DNA of 58,363 nucleotides from the NCBI GenBank assembly GCA_945889005.1, contig CAMDBI010000024.1, positions 1 through 58,363 of the forward strand, read 5' to 3'. Below, piece after piece: positions 17,341 to 27,003 of this stretch. Every line of letters starts with the position of its first letter. Position 1 is the first letter of the stretch. A program made the position numbers and the translations under genes. Under the pieces are notes generated by a model that saw nothing but the letters and a program-made list of their open reading frames with translations, searched no databases and was not told the DNA's origin. The stretch is from Bacteroides fragilis. Its GTDB lineage: Bacteria > Bacteroidota > Bacteroidia > Bacteroidales > DTGW01.

Positions 17341-19515
17341 TTACGTATCGAACCATACTTTTACACCCATTACAATAACATCGTCTACCTGAAACCAATC
17401 GCTACCTTTCCAGTCTTCAAAAGCTTTCCTAATACTTTTCTTCTGATATTCAAGAGTGTATGGTTGTATGTTTGTCAGTAATTCTTCAAATCGTTTTTGA
17501 TTAAATTTTTTGTTGTTTGTGCCTCCAAATTGATCTATTATTCCATCGCTATGTGTATAAATGGCATCGCCATTGTTTAGCTGAAACTCCCAAAATTCAA
17601 ATGTTTTGTTTATTGATGCTATTCCTATGCCAAATTGATTGGGTTGCAAACGATGTTTAATATATTCGAAGTTTTCGTGGCGAATAATATATAATGGTAG
17701 CTTAGCGCCTGAATAATAAAGCTTTTGAGAAACTGTATCGATGGCAAAAAATGAAATGTCCATACCTTCGAACAATTTTTTGTCAAAATCGTTATGGTTG
17801 AGTGCGTTTGCTACTTTTTTGTTAATATTTTCAAGAACAAAATTGGGTTTTGTAACCATACTCTTGTTCATAATTATTTCATTTAGAAACGATATTCCCA
17901 TAATGCTCATAAAAGCTCCAGAAACACCATGACCCGTGCAATCGGCAACGACGAATACTTGATATTGATCAATAACTTTATGCCAATAAAAATCGCCCGA
18001 AACAATATCTTTGGGTTGTAAAAAAACAAAGTAGTCCAACAATTTTCCAGATTGCTTGGGTGCAGGTAAAAGGGCATTTTGTATTCGGCTGGCATATACC
18101 AAACTCTCTTTTATTTGATTATTATATAGTTCGAGATTGTTATTTTGTTGTTCAATTTGTTTTGTTTGGCTTTCAATTTCTTCGATGCGTTGCGCGAGCT
18201 CTAAGGTGCGGATTTGTACAATGTCTTCTAGGTTTTCGTTAATATTTCTAAGATCGTTCGACAATTTTTCGGTCGCATTGTATGCATTTGAAAAACGCGA
18301 TGATAATATAATGGCATTGGTAAGTATAAATGAAAACAATCCATATTGAAGTATATCGGTACTTTGAATGACTTCGAGGTTGAGCAAAACATCGTTTGTT
18401 GCCGTTATTCCAAAAATCCCAAAACCAAATAATAATAATCCAGAATATTTTCTTTTTCGAAAAAATGCTATAAAAATTACCGAAAAAGATACTATTACAC
18501 TAGCAATAATATATACTCTGTAAAAAACAGCTATTTTACAATGAATATATGAAGGTGTAAATAACACAATTAACATAAAAATTATGCCATAAAAAATGAT
18601 TGAGTAAGCAATTTTTTTGTTGTATTCCTTTGGAAAGAAAGCATGTATAAATATTGCAAATGCTGGTGTAGTTGAAAATAGTGAAATGCGAAGAAGTTTG
18701 AAACTTACCTCGAAGTCAATATTATTAAATATAAAGTTTATTAAATTGCTTTTATGAAAAAAGTAAGAAGACAGTGTAATGCAAAGAATTGCAAAATATA
18801 TCAAAGCATTATCTTTTCGATGTAGGGACCATAAACTTATATGATAAAGAATCATAATGAAAAATACTCCAATTAGAAAAGAGTATGTAAGTAAAATATT
18901 TCTGTTTTTTGACTGTATTTCTTTTGATGTACCTATAGAAACGCTAAAATTCAAACCACTTTTTTCGACCTGATAATTGGCAGTTTGAACTATAATCTCC
19001 AATGTGTCGTTATTTGTTTCGAAATCAATAAAATGGTTGTTGAACTCCGGAACAATGTCAATTTTATTGATAGTTGAAGTATCTTTTCCAATAATTTTGC
19101 CGCTCCAACCAACCAATTTATTGTTTACATAGAAACGCGAAGCAGGCATAAGAGGGGGGGTGTATAGCCTCATTCGAATGTTCTTATTATTTAGAAGCAC
19201 AATAAGTCGATATGTGCCATAGCCATTTAAGGGTAATATTTGTTCACCAATACTTGCATTTTTCCACGAACTTGGAACATTGAGGTAGATGTCAAAAGGG
19301 CTAGTGGATTTGTTTGTGTCGGATAGTAATTTGAGCCAATAAAATTCCCACTCTCCATCAAGCGTAGTGATGCCATTGATGGTGAAATCCCAGTTTCGAA
19401 GATCTAAAACGCCTTTTTGTGCTTTAGGCTTCTTTATTGAATTTGGGGTAATAGATGAACCAGCCCATATAAAGAGACAAAAAAAAAGAACTATGGCTAT
19501 TATAATATTTTTCAA
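17341..19515 (-). CDS. 7TMR-DISM sensor with SpoIIE-type serine phosphatase domain (copy 2)
   Basis: 724 residues, again with a TTG start. Same domain order as the copy at 14919: signal peptide, jelly-roll sensor domain (LDGEWEFYWLKL, VPSSWKN, YGTYRLIVLLNNK), seven helices, coiled coil and a SpoIIE phosphatase (GDFYWHKVIDQYQVFVVADC, TGHGVSGAFMS, EGMDISFF, THSDGIIDQFGG). The two proteins are clearly paralogues along their whole length (both also share LVYASRIQNA and end with DVIVMGVKV/I). The sensor domain is more divergent than the phosphatase domain by eye, suggesting different ligands with similar output. Confidence 0.88.
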   Translation of the reverse strand: MKNIIIAIVLFFCLFIWAGSSITPNSIKKPKAQKGVLDLRNWDFTINGITTLDGEWEFYWLKLLSDTNKSTSPFDIYLNVPSSWKNASIGEQILPLNGYGTYRLIVLLNNKNIRMRLYTPPLMPASRFYVNNKLVGWSGKIIGKDTSTINKIDIVPEFNNHFIDFETNNDTLEIIVQTANYQVEKSGLNFSVSIGTSKEIQSKNRNILLTYSFLIGVFFIMILYHISLWSLHRKDNALIYFAILCITLSSYFFHKSNLINFIFNNIDFEVSFKLLRISLFSTTPAFAIFIHAFFPKEYNKKIAYSIIFYGIIFMLIVLFTPSYIHCKIAVFYRVYIIASVIVSFSVIFIAFFRKRKYSGLLLFGFGIFGITATNDVLLNLEVIQSTDILQYGLFSFILTNAIILSSRFSNAYNATEKLSNDLRNINENLEDIVQIRTLELAQRIEEIESQTKQIEQQNNNLELYNNQIKESLVYASRIQNALLPAPKQSGKLLDYFVFLQPKDIVSGDFYWHKVIDQYQVFVVADCTGHGVSGAFMSIMGISFLNEIIMNKSMVTKPNFVLENINKKVANALNHNDFDKKLFEGMDISFFAIDTVSQKLYYSGAKLPLYIIRHENFEYIKHRLQPNQFGIGIASINKTFEFWEFQLNNGDAIYTHSDGIIDQFGGTNNKKFNQKRFEELLTNIQPYTLEYQKKSIRKAFEDWKGSDWFQVDDVIVMGVKVWFDT

Positions 19516-19740
19516 TTGAAAAATTGATTGTAAGTAATCTTTTAAGCCTTATTTGTACTTTTTTTGAAATTAACTAAGACAAAGTGGCTCTTTGTAAAAT
19601 TAAAAAAATCTTTTTTGGTATTATAAATATATGTACTTTTTTTGATATTTAATGCTATTATTAACAATAACTTCATGTTGAAGTGCGATATAAAAGTTAA
19701 TATCTAACAACTCTTTTGCTAAGTATTTTATATATTTATA
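19516..19740. other. Intergenic region upstream of the MITE
   Basis: AT-rich, divergent space between copy 2 of the phosphatase and the AddA-like gene. Nothing recognised except the insertion starting at 19741. Confidence 0.4.
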
Positions 19741-19821
19741 CACTATTGTCCGATTATATTGAATATAGATGAGATTTCTTACAACGGCCGAAATCTGTAT
19801 TTTTTTTACTGGACAGTAGTG
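19741..19821. mobile_element. MITE-like insertion, 81 bp, with terminal inverted repeats and 9-bp target duplication
   Basis: The left end is CACTATTGTCCGATTA and the right end reads GGACAGTAGTG, whose inverse is CACTACTGTCC: 10 of 11 terminal bases match. The element is flanked by ATATTTATA on both sides (19732-19740 and 19822-19830), a perfect 9-bp direct repeat. The interior contains ATGAGATTTCT as in the dispersed repeat at 58280. No coding capacity. A 9-bp duplication is compatible with IS4-type transposases, but no mobilising IS is in the window. Confidence 0.8.
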
Positions 19822-19848
19822 ATATTTATACTTTTATAAATTTACATT

Positions 19849-22800
19849 ATGTCAGCATTAAAACTTATTGGAGCATCGGCCGGTTCGGGCAAAACATATA
19901 CTATTACCGGCGAATATCTAAAATTACTGTTTCACGATGCTTCGAATTATAAAAATATATTGGCGGTTACTTTTACCAATAAGGCTACCGACGAAATGAA
20001 GTCGCGTATTCTTAAGGAATTGCATCTTTTGGCTTGCAATAGCCCCGAGAGTAATTATTTTTCTATATTACAAGAGTTTTTGCAACGCGACCGACTATCG
20101 ATTTCGGACGAAGCACAAATGTTGCTTTCTAAAATTCTGCACGATTATTCTCGTTTTTCGGTTTCGACCATCGATAGCTTTTTTATGAGGGTGCTCAAGG
20201 CTTTTGCTCGTGAACTTGGTTTGCAGACCAATTTTACAACTGAGCTCGACCAAAAGGCTGTGTTGACCGATGTTGCCGATTTTATGATTTCGGAACTCGA
20301 CAAAACTCCCGATTTGCAGCAATGGCTTCAACAATTTGCTTTGGAACGCCTCAAAGATGGCAAATCGTGGGATTTTAAGGCTGAAATCATCAAACTGGGA
20401 GTGCAAATTTTTAATGAAGAGTTTAAAGGCTTTAAGCCCGATTTTCTGCTCAAAATTGCCGATAAAAAGTATATAAGTGAATATAAACTTGAACTCGAAG
20501 ATATTCAAAATAATTTTGAAAACTATATGCACCAGCTTGCTCAACAAGCTATTGCAATGATCGAAAATGCCGGTTTTAAAACCGAAGACTTTCTTTATGG
20601 AAAAAGTGGGGTTGCCAATTATTACAACAATGTATTGAACAACGATTTCGAAGTTAAAAAAAGGGTGCAAGATGCTATCGACAATGGTAAATGGGTAAAA
20701 GCCGATAGCTCGAAACGAAAAGATATTGAAGCTCTTGTTCATTCGGGCCTCGACTCACTTACACGCCAGTTGGCCGATTATACCAACAATCATATTGTCA
20801 ATTACAATTCGGCATGTATTATTTTGAAAAACATATATACCCTAAGCATTCTGGCCGATCTTTCAAAAGTAATACTTCAATATTCTTCCGAAAACAACAT
20901 TTTTGTATTGGCAAATACCGGAGAGCTCATCAAAAAACTGATTGAAGGCAACGATACTCCATTTATTTACGAAAAAGCCGGTAATCAATTCAAAAATTTC
21001 ATTATCGACGAATTTCAGGATACATCGCGCGTTCAGTGGGACAATTTTATGCCGTTGATTGCCAATAGTATGTCGGAAGGCAATTTGAACCTATTGGTAG
21101 GCGATGTTAAGCAATCGATCTACCGCTGGCGAAATGGCGATTGGAAAATAATGGCTCATACTATCGACAACGTTTTTCAAAACTTCAACATTCAAAAACT
21201 CAATTTGGAAACCAATTGGCGAAGCATTGAAAATATCGTGTTGTTCAACAATGCCTTGTTCGAATATGCTGCTCACTTGTTGCAGATGCAATTTAATCCA
21301 AAAACTGAAGTGGATAACGATAAGGGTCTTGTTAAACTCGCGTACCAAAATCAAATGCAATTGGTACCCAACAAACCCGAAAAAAAGGGTGGGTGTGTTG
21401 TTGTTTCATTTTTCGACACAAAGGAAATTGAAGACTGGCGAACCGAGTCGATGAATAAACTTTTGACTCAGATAGAAGAATTAACATCTCTGGGCTATAA
21501 ACAACGTCAAATAGCCATATTGGTTCGCGACCAAAAAGACGCTAAAGATATTGCTGATTTATTTTTGGATTACAATAACCGTGTAGATCGAAAATTGAAA
21601 ATAGATTTTATATCGAACGAATCTGTTTTTATTCGACAATCGCCGGCAGTGAAGATAATCGTATCGGCTCTTCGTTTTCTTTTAGATAGCAACGATCTTA
21701 TTCAACGCGAACTTTTGTTGACCGAGTTGAGTTTGATTTGTAATGAGCAAAATAATCTGAAAGTTGAAAAATATAATGTTTTTGAAGATTTGCCTCAAGA
21801 GTTTACCGAAAACTTCGATACTTTTTCGTCGGTACCTTTACTCGAACTTATTGGTCGGCTTATTACAATTTTCAAACTCAACATCAATAAGACTTATATA
21901 CCATATATTCAGGCTTTTGTAGACTCGGTAGTGCTTTTTCTCAACAACAATTATTCCGATATTGCCAAGTTTATCGAATGGTGGGACGATCATGCCGAGA
22001 AGCTCAATATCAATGCGCCCGATCAGCAAGACGCCATCCGGGTTATGACTATTCACAAGTCGAAGGGCTTGGAATTCGACAATGTTTTTATTCCTTTCTG
22101 CGATTGGGATATAGATCACGACCCTCGCAAACCCAACATTATTTGGACTCAACCATGCGTTGCTCCATTCGACAAGGCTCCGCACATACCTGTTTACTAC
22201 AACAAAAACCTTATTCAGTCAATATTTAAAGTAGATTACATGCTTGAAAAAGAAAATGCCTATATCGATAATCTTAATTTGCTCTATGTCGCATTAACAA
22301 GGGCTGTGTACAATTTGTTTGTTGGAGCACCTGTCAAAAAAGATGAAGCAGAAATCAAAAATGTTGGTGGACTTTTATACAAAACTGTTTCAACACAACA
22401 AACTCATAATAATGACAAATTGCCCGATCTGAAGTCGTTTTTTTCTGACTCGACCATGAATTTTAAGTTTGGTTCAATATTGTATCTGTTCAAAGAAGAA
22501 AAAAGTAAGCATAAAAGTTTGAAAATAAAATTGTTGCAATACAAGCCAGTGCTGGGAAATGTAAGGCAAAATTTCCAATCGAGCCATTTTTTTGATGAAA
22601 CAAATGACGATCGTATGCACAAAATAAACAAAGGTGTACTGATGCATCGGATTTTTCAATTTATCGAGAAAAAGGAAGATGTTGAACAGGTGTTGTTGAA
22701 GCACCAGCTTAAAGGCGAAATAAGTGCTACAGACATAATTGAGCTTCAAAAGCAAATAGAACAAGTATTGACCGGGGAGCCTTTTTGCGATTGGTTTGGT

Positions 22801-23058
22801 GGAAAGTGGGATGTTCGCTGCGAAGCCGAAATAATTGTGCATCAGTCAGGTAGTTACAGACCCGACAGGGTAATGCTTCGGGGGCAAAAGGCTGTTGTCG
22901 TCGATTACAAATTTGGCAAATCGGAAAACGCGCAATATAAAAAACAAGTTTCGAGGTACATGAAACATCTCGAAAATATGGGGTACAACGATATAGAAGG
23001 TTATTTATGGTATTTCGATCAAATGAAATTGGAGAAAGTGTTGTTGCCAAAAAGCTGA
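19849..23058 (+). CDS. UvrD/AddA-like helicase-nuclease
   Basis: 1069 residues. Superfamily 1A helicase: Walker A GASAGSGKT at 8-16, TNKATDEMKSRI (motif Ia), Walker B IIDEFQDTSRVQW near 386, VGDVKQSIYRWRNGD near 418, METNWRS-type motif IV and VMTIHKSKGLEF near 727. The C-terminus has a PD-(D/E)xK nuclease: D1006 (RPDRVM) and D1019-x-K1021 (VVDYKFGK). This is the AddA/RecB architecture for processing double-strand breaks. The usual partner (AddB/RecC-like) is not adjacent. The start ATG is only 27 nt after the MITE, so the native promoter has been displaced or replaced. Confidence 0.9.
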   Translation: MSALKLIGASAGSGKTYTITGEYLKLLFHDASNYKNILAVTFTNKATDEMKSRILKELHLLACNSPESNYFSILQEFLQRDRLSISDEAQMLLSKILHDYSRFSVSTIDSFFMRVLKAFARELGLQTNFTTELDQKAVLTDVADFMISELDKTPDLQQWLQQFALERLKDGKSWDFKAEIIKLGVQIFNEEFKGFKPDFLLKIADKKYISEYKLELEDIQNNFENYMHQLAQQAIAMIENAGFKTEDFLYGKSGVANYYNNVLNNDFEVKKRVQDAIDNGKWVKADSSKRKDIEALVHSGLDSLTRQLADYTNNHIVNYNSACIILKNIYTLSILADLSKVILQYSSENNIFVLANTGELIKKLIEGNDTPFIYEKAGNQFKNFIIDEFQDTSRVQWDNFMPLIANSMSEGNLNLLVGDVKQSIYRWRNGDWKIMAHTIDNVFQNFNIQKLNLETNWRSIENIVLFNNALFEYAAHLLQMQFNPKTEVDNDKGLVKLAYQNQMQLVPNKPEKKGGCVVVSFFDTKEIEDWRTESMNKLLTQIEELTSLGYKQRQIAILVRDQKDAKDIADLFLDYNNRVDRKLKIDFISNESVFIRQSPAVKIIVSALRFLLDSNDLIQRELLLTELSLICNEQNNLKVEKYNVFEDLPQEFTENFDTFSSVPLLELIGRLITIFKLNINKTYIPYIQAFVDSVVLFLNNNYSDIAKFIEWWDDHAEKLNINAPDQQDAIRVMTIHKSKGLEFDNVFIPFCDWDIDHDPRKPNIIWTQPCVAPFDKAPHIPVYYNKNLIQSIFKVDYMLEKENAYIDNLNLLYVALTRAVYNLFVGAPVKKDEAEIKNVGGLLYKTVSTQQTHNNDKLPDLKSFFSDSTMNFKFGSILYLFKEEKSKHKSLKIKLLQYKPVLGNVRQNFQSSHFFDETNDDRMHKINKGVLMHRIFQFIEKKEDVEQVLLKHQLKGEISATDIIELQKQIEQVLTGEPFCDWFGGKWDVRCEAEIIVHQSGSYRPDRVMLRGQKAVVVDYKFGKSENAQYKKQVSRYMKHLENMGYNDIEGYLWYFDQMKLEKVLLPKS

Positions 23059-23255
23059 AAACTTTGATGAAATTAATCAGTTAAATTTGACCAAAATAAT
23101 CACTTGAATATGCCTCATTGTTTAAACAATCTTATATTTGACTTTGATAAAAGAAGCCATTTGCAGCCTCTAGGTGTAAAAACTTACTTTTATAAAATAC
23201 AAAATTATTCGAACCAATTATGCATTTGGTCAATCTGAAAATCACCTAAAAGCCC

Positions 23256-23273
23256 TTGTTATCGTAATAACAA
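23256..23273. promoter_or_regulatory. Operator-like palindrome 1 (Rex-like or CRP/FNR-like)
   Basis: TTGTTATCGTAATAACAA: a perfect 7-4-7 inverted repeat. It differs at one base per half from the Rex box pattern TTGTTAA-N4-TTAACAA. Confidence 0.55.
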
Positions 23274-23375
23274 TAATATTGGTATCTTCAATTTATTTTC
23301 ATTTTAAATAATGAAAGTAAATCGTGCTTTTCAATGTTTTATATCAACTAAAAATAATTTAAAAATACCATTTCT

Positions 23376-23393
23376 CTGTTATCAAAATAACAA
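23376..23393. promoter_or_regulatory. Operator-like palindrome 2
   Basis: CTGTTATCAAAATAACAA: same 16-base core as palindrome 1 except for two spacer bases (TGTTATC-NN-AATAACA), exactly 120 bp downstream. It ends 26 nt before the -7 element, i.e. just upstream of or overlapping the -33 region. Confidence 0.6.
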
Positions 23394-23418
23394 ATACCTG
23401 ATAATTAGAATGAAGTAA

Positions 23419-23426
23419 TATATTTG
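23419..23426 (+). promoter_or_regulatory. TAnnTTTG promoter element of the hdr-flx operon
   Basis: TATATTTG, 27 nt before the hdrC ATG. Confidence 0.55.
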
Positions 23427-23453
23427 CCACCCGAAAAAAACTTCAACTAACAA

Positions 23454-24020
23454 ATGAGTCACGAGAACCATCGTCCCGAAAACGAACTAACAAAAGCTAC
23501 GGGAGTAAATATAGACCAGTGCTATCAGTGTGGCAAATGCTCGGCCGGATGCACCATGGCTTCCGATATGGATTACCCGCCCAGCCTTGTAATGCGTATG
23601 TTACAAACTGGAACAACAGTAAACAAAGAGAAAGTACTTCGATCATATTCTATTTGGGCATGTGTTACCTGCGAACAATGCATTGCTCGTTGCCCTATGG
23701 AAATAGACATACCCAAAGTGATGGATTATATGCGCGAAAAATCGCTCAACGAAAAGAAAACCCATCCGAAAGCTAAAGAAATTATTGCTTTTCACAAAGC
23801 ATTTCTCGATTCTATCAAACATACCGGACGTTTGTACGAAGTAGGACTTATAGTCGACTATAAACTCCGTACCTTGAATATGACACAAGATGTAACTCTT
23901 GCCCCAAAAATGTTTGCCAAAGGAAAACTTCATCTATTGCCCGAAATGGTAAAGAATAGAAAACACATGGCTTCGATATTTGCTAAAACCATAGAAAAGA
24001 AAGAGGAGGTAGCTGTATGA
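23454..24020 (+). CDS. hdrC: Heterodisulfide reductase-like subunit C
   Basis: 188 residues with two [4Fe-4S] motifs: CYQCGKCSAGC at 23-33 and CVTCEQCIARCP near 70, as in HdrC. The helical C-terminus is hydrophilic, so it is a soluble protein. It passes electrons between HdrA and HdrB. First gene of a seven-gene operon; its stop overlaps the hdrB start by 4 nt (ATGA). Confidence 0.92.
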   Translation: MSHENHRPENELTKATGVNIDQCYQCGKCSAGCTMASDMDYPPSLVMRMLQTGTTVNKEKVLRSYSIWACVTCEQCIARCPMEIDIPKVMDYMREKSLNEKKTHPKAKEIIAFHKAFLDSIKHTGRLYEVGLIVDYKLRTLNMTQDVTLAPKMFAKGKLHLLPEMVKNRKHMASIFAKTIEKKEEVAV

Positions 24021-24862
24021 AATTAGGATATTACCCCGGTTGTTCGCTCACAGGTTCTTCGCGCGAGTACAACGAATCGGTACAGGCTATTTGTAAAGCT
24101 TTCGATATTGAACTGGTCGAAATTAATGACTGGAATTGTTGCGGAGCCACAGCAGCGCACAATCTCAACAAAAATTTATCGCTTTCGCTGCCGGCACGTA
24201 TTTTGGCTTTGGCCGAAGCACAAGGTTTAGAAAAAATATTGGTTCCTTGTGCAGCCTGTTACAGCCGCTTGTCGGTAACACAGCACGAACTAAACCACGA
24301 CAATATTCTCAAAAGCGAAATATCAAACATACTAGAGATGCCTGTTAATGGAAGTTCTCGAATTATGAATGTATTGGAAATGCTCAACGAATACGTGGTT
24401 GACCGCATAGACCAAAAGCTGGAAAAGCCATTTTCAAAAAAGGTAGCTTGTTATTATGGTTGTTTGCTGGTTCGTCCACACAAGGTTTTAAAATTCGATC
24501 GTTTGGAAGATCCACAAGTAATGGATACAATTATGTCGAAAATCGGGGCTTCGCCCATCGATTGGTCGTTTAAGACCGAATGTTGCGGGGCAGGATTTTC
24601 GGTATCACGTACCGATGTGGTGGCACGTTTGTCGGGCGAAATTATGCGCGATGTAACCGAACGACAAGCAGAAACTATTGTTGTAGCTTGTCCTATGTGT
24701 CACTCGAACCTCGATATGCGCCGTCCAGAAATTGACAAACATAACAACACGCGTTCAACTACGCCTATACTTTATATTACCCAGGCAATAGGTCTGGCTA
24801 TTGGACTGAGCAAGGAAGAGCTTGGTCTACAACGTCATTTTGTACCAGTAACTGTAAATTAA
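24017..24862 (+). CDS. hdrB: Heterodisulfide reductase-like subunit B
   Basis: 281 residues with two CCG domains: first PGCSLTGSSREY...NCCGA...CAACYSR, second CYYGCLL...ECCGAGFSVSR...CPMCHSN. In HdrB these ligate the two noncubane [4Fe-4S] clusters that carry out disulfide reduction. In bacteria without methanogenic cofactors the real substrate is unknown; a disulfide protein such as DsrC is used in sulfate reducers, and none is encoded nearby. Confidence 0.93.
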   Translation: MKLGYYPGCSLTGSSREYNESVQAICKAFDIELVEINDWNCCGATAAHNLNKNLSLSLPARILALAEAQGLEKILVPCAACYSRLSVTQHELNHDNILKSEISNILEMPVNGSSRIMNVLEMLNEYVVDRIDQKLEKPFSKKVACYYGCLLVRPHKVLKFDRLEDPQVMDTIMSKIGASPIDWSFKTECCGAGFSVSRTDVVARLSGEIMRDVTERQAETIVVACPMCHSNLDMRRPEIDKHNNTRSTTPILYITQAIGLAIGLSKEELGLQRHFVPVTVN

Positions 24863-24870
24863 AACATAAT

Positions 24871-26871
24871 ATGTCACGAATAGGTGTTTTTGTCTGCCAT
24901 TGCGGAGAGAATATCAGCGCAACAGTCGATTGCGGTAAGGTTGCACAAACGCTTGCCAATGTCGAAGGAGTTGCACACAGCGTCGACTATAAGTACATGT
25001 GTTCCGATCCGGGACAAACACTTATAAAACAGGCTATAAAAGAAAAAGGATTGACCGGAGTTGTGGTAGCTGCCTGCTCACCTCGTATGCACGAACCTAC
25101 ATTTAGACGTACATGCAACGAATCGGGACTCAATCCATTTTTGTGCGAAATGGCAAACCTACGCGAACACTGCTCGTGGGTGCACGAAAAAGGCGATGCT
25201 ACAACCGACAAAGCGATTGATCTGGTTCGTATGTTGGTCGAAAAAGTGAAACGCAACAAACCTCTCGAATCTATTAAGGTTCCAGTTACCAAAACTGCAC
25301 TTGTGATTGGTGGCGGTATAGCTGGTATACAGACCAGTCTCGATATTGCCAATGCAGGGCATAAGGTTATTTTGGTTGAGAAAGAACCTTCTATAGGTGG
25401 GCACATGTCGCAATTGTCTGAGACTTTTCCAACACTCGACTGTTCGCAATGTATCCTTACTCCGCGAATGGTAGAGGTAGCGCAACATCCCAATATTACT
25501 TTGTATACTTATGCCGAATTGGAGAGCCTCGAAGGTTTTATAGGTAACTTCAAAGCTCGTATACGCCTCAAATCGAAAAGTATCGACGAAAAACTTTGCA
25601 CAGGGTGCGGATTGTGTACCACCAAATGTCCTACCAAAAAGATACCAAGCGAGTTTAATGCCGAACTAGGTATGCGTACTGCTATATATGTGCCATTTCC
25701 TCAGGCAGTACCCAACAAACCGGTTATTGATCGCAACAATTGTACATATTATCTTAAAGGTAAATGTAAAATTTGTGAAAAAGTGTGCCCAACTCAGGCC
25801 ATTCGTTTCGACCAAGAAGACGAAATCGTAGAAGCTGAAATTGGAGCAGTGGTTATCACCACAGGTTTTAGAGTGTTGAAACCCGATTTCTTCCCTGAAT
25901 ATGGCTATGGTAAGTACAAAGATGTTATTACTGGACTACAATTCGAACGCTTGGCTTCTGCATCGGGTCCTACACTTGGCGAAATACGTCGCCCATCTGA
26001 TGGCAAAATACCCGAAAAGGTTGTATTTATTGCTTGTGCAGGTTCGCGCGACAGAGCCAAAGGCATTGAATATTGCTCAAAAATATGCTGTATGTACACT
26101 GCAAAACATGCCATGCTTTACCAACACAAGGTACATCACGGCGAGTCGACAGTGTTCTATATGGATATAAGAGCAGCAGGCAAGATGTACGAAGAATTTG
26201 TTCGCCGAGCCATTGAAGATGATGGTGTAAAATATGTGCGTGGTCGTGTTTCGCGTGTATACGAGAGAAACGGTAAGCTCATAGTTAAAGGAGCCGATAC
26301 ACTAATGGGCGGGCAGCCTGTTGAGATAGAAGCAGACCTTGTAGTGCTTGCTACTGCTGGTGTAGCCAATAAAGGCTCAGAAGAACTTGCGCAAAAGCTA
26401 CATGTATCGTACGATGCACATCAATTTTTTGCAGAGGCTCATCCAAAACTGAAGCCTGTAGAAACCAATACAGCCGGTATTTATCTGGCAGGTGCTTGTC
26501 AGGCTCCGAAAGATATTCCCGAAACAGTGAGCCAGGCATCTGGTGCCGCAAGTAAAGTTGCCGGCTTATTCTCGCAAAACGAACTTACTCGCGATCCAGT
26601 GATTGCAGTTGTGAACCGTTGTGCACCTCCAATGTACTCGACTTGCGCAGGTTGTTTTATGTGTCAGACTGCTTGTCCATACCAAGCCATTGAGCGCGAA
26701 GAAATTAAAAACCGTGCCGGAGAAACAATTAAAACTGTGGCACGTGTCAATCCCGGATTATGCCAAGGTTGTGGAACATGCGTGGCATTTTGTCGCAACA
26801 AATCGATCGATATCCAAGGTTACTCAAACGATCAAATGTTTGCTGAGGTAATGGCGTTGCTGAATACGTGA
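24871..26871 (+). CDS. hdrA: Heterodisulfide reductase-like subunit A (FAD-containing)
   Basis: 666 residues, the size of a full HdrA. An N-terminal Cys domain (FVCHCGENIS, CSPRMHEPTF), a thioredoxin-reductase-like FAD domain (VIGGGIAGIQTSLDIA near 145, GGHMSQLSETFPTLDCSQC with its inserted cluster-binding Cys), an internal 2x[4Fe-4S] ferredoxin insert (CTGCGLCTTKCP and CKICEKVCP), the closing FAD segment (GIYLAGACQAPKDI) and C-terminal 2x[4Fe-4S] (CAGCFMCQTACP, CQGCGTCVAFC). The FAD of HdrA is the site of flavin-based electron bifurcation between ferredoxin and disulfide. Confidence 0.95.
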   Translation: MSRIGVFVCHCGENISATVDCGKVAQTLANVEGVAHSVDYKYMCSDPGQTLIKQAIKEKGLTGVVVAACSPRMHEPTFRRTCNESGLNPFLCEMANLREHCSWVHEKGDATTDKAIDLVRMLVEKVKRNKPLESIKVPVTKTALVIGGGIAGIQTSLDIANAGHKVILVEKEPSIGGHMSQLSETFPTLDCSQCILTPRMVEVAQHPNITLYTYAELESLEGFIGNFKARIRLKSKSIDEKLCTGCGLCTTKCPTKKIPSEFNAELGMRTAIYVPFPQAVPNKPVIDRNNCTYYLKGKCKICEKVCPTQAIRFDQEDEIVEAEIGAVVITTGFRVLKPDFFPEYGYGKYKDVITGLQFERLASASGPTLGEIRRPSDGKIPEKVVFIACAGSRDRAKGIEYCSKICCMYTAKHAMLYQHKVHHGESTVFYMDIRAAGKMYEEFVRRAIEDDGVKYVRGRVSRVYERNGKLIVKGADTLMGGQPVEIEADLVVLATAGVANKGSEELAQKLHVSYDAHQFFAEAHPKLKPVETNTAGIYLAGACQAPKDIPETVSQASGAASKVAGLFSQNELTRDPVIAVVNRCAPPMYSTCAGCFMCQTACPYQAIEREEIKNRAGETIKTVARVNPGLCQGCGTCVAFCRNKSIDIQGYSNDQMFAEVMALLNT

Positions 26872-27003
26872 ACCGTGGACGGTGGAGAGTTGATAGTGAA
26901 TTAAATAATAAAAAATATACCGATGCTCATTTTACCAAGCATCTTCGAAAATTGGATTAAGTTTTCGAATTTCACGGTAAACGGACAACTAATAACGATT
27001 TAT

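Larger units (their letters stand above)
23059..23453 (+). other. Intergenic regulatory region upstream of hdrCBA-flxDCBA
   Basis: 395 nt without a gene. It holds two copies of a palindrome (23256-23273 and 23376-23393) and a TAnnTTTG element, listed separately. A(T)-rich leader after 23426 with CTTCAACTAACAA before the ATG. Confidence 0.6.
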
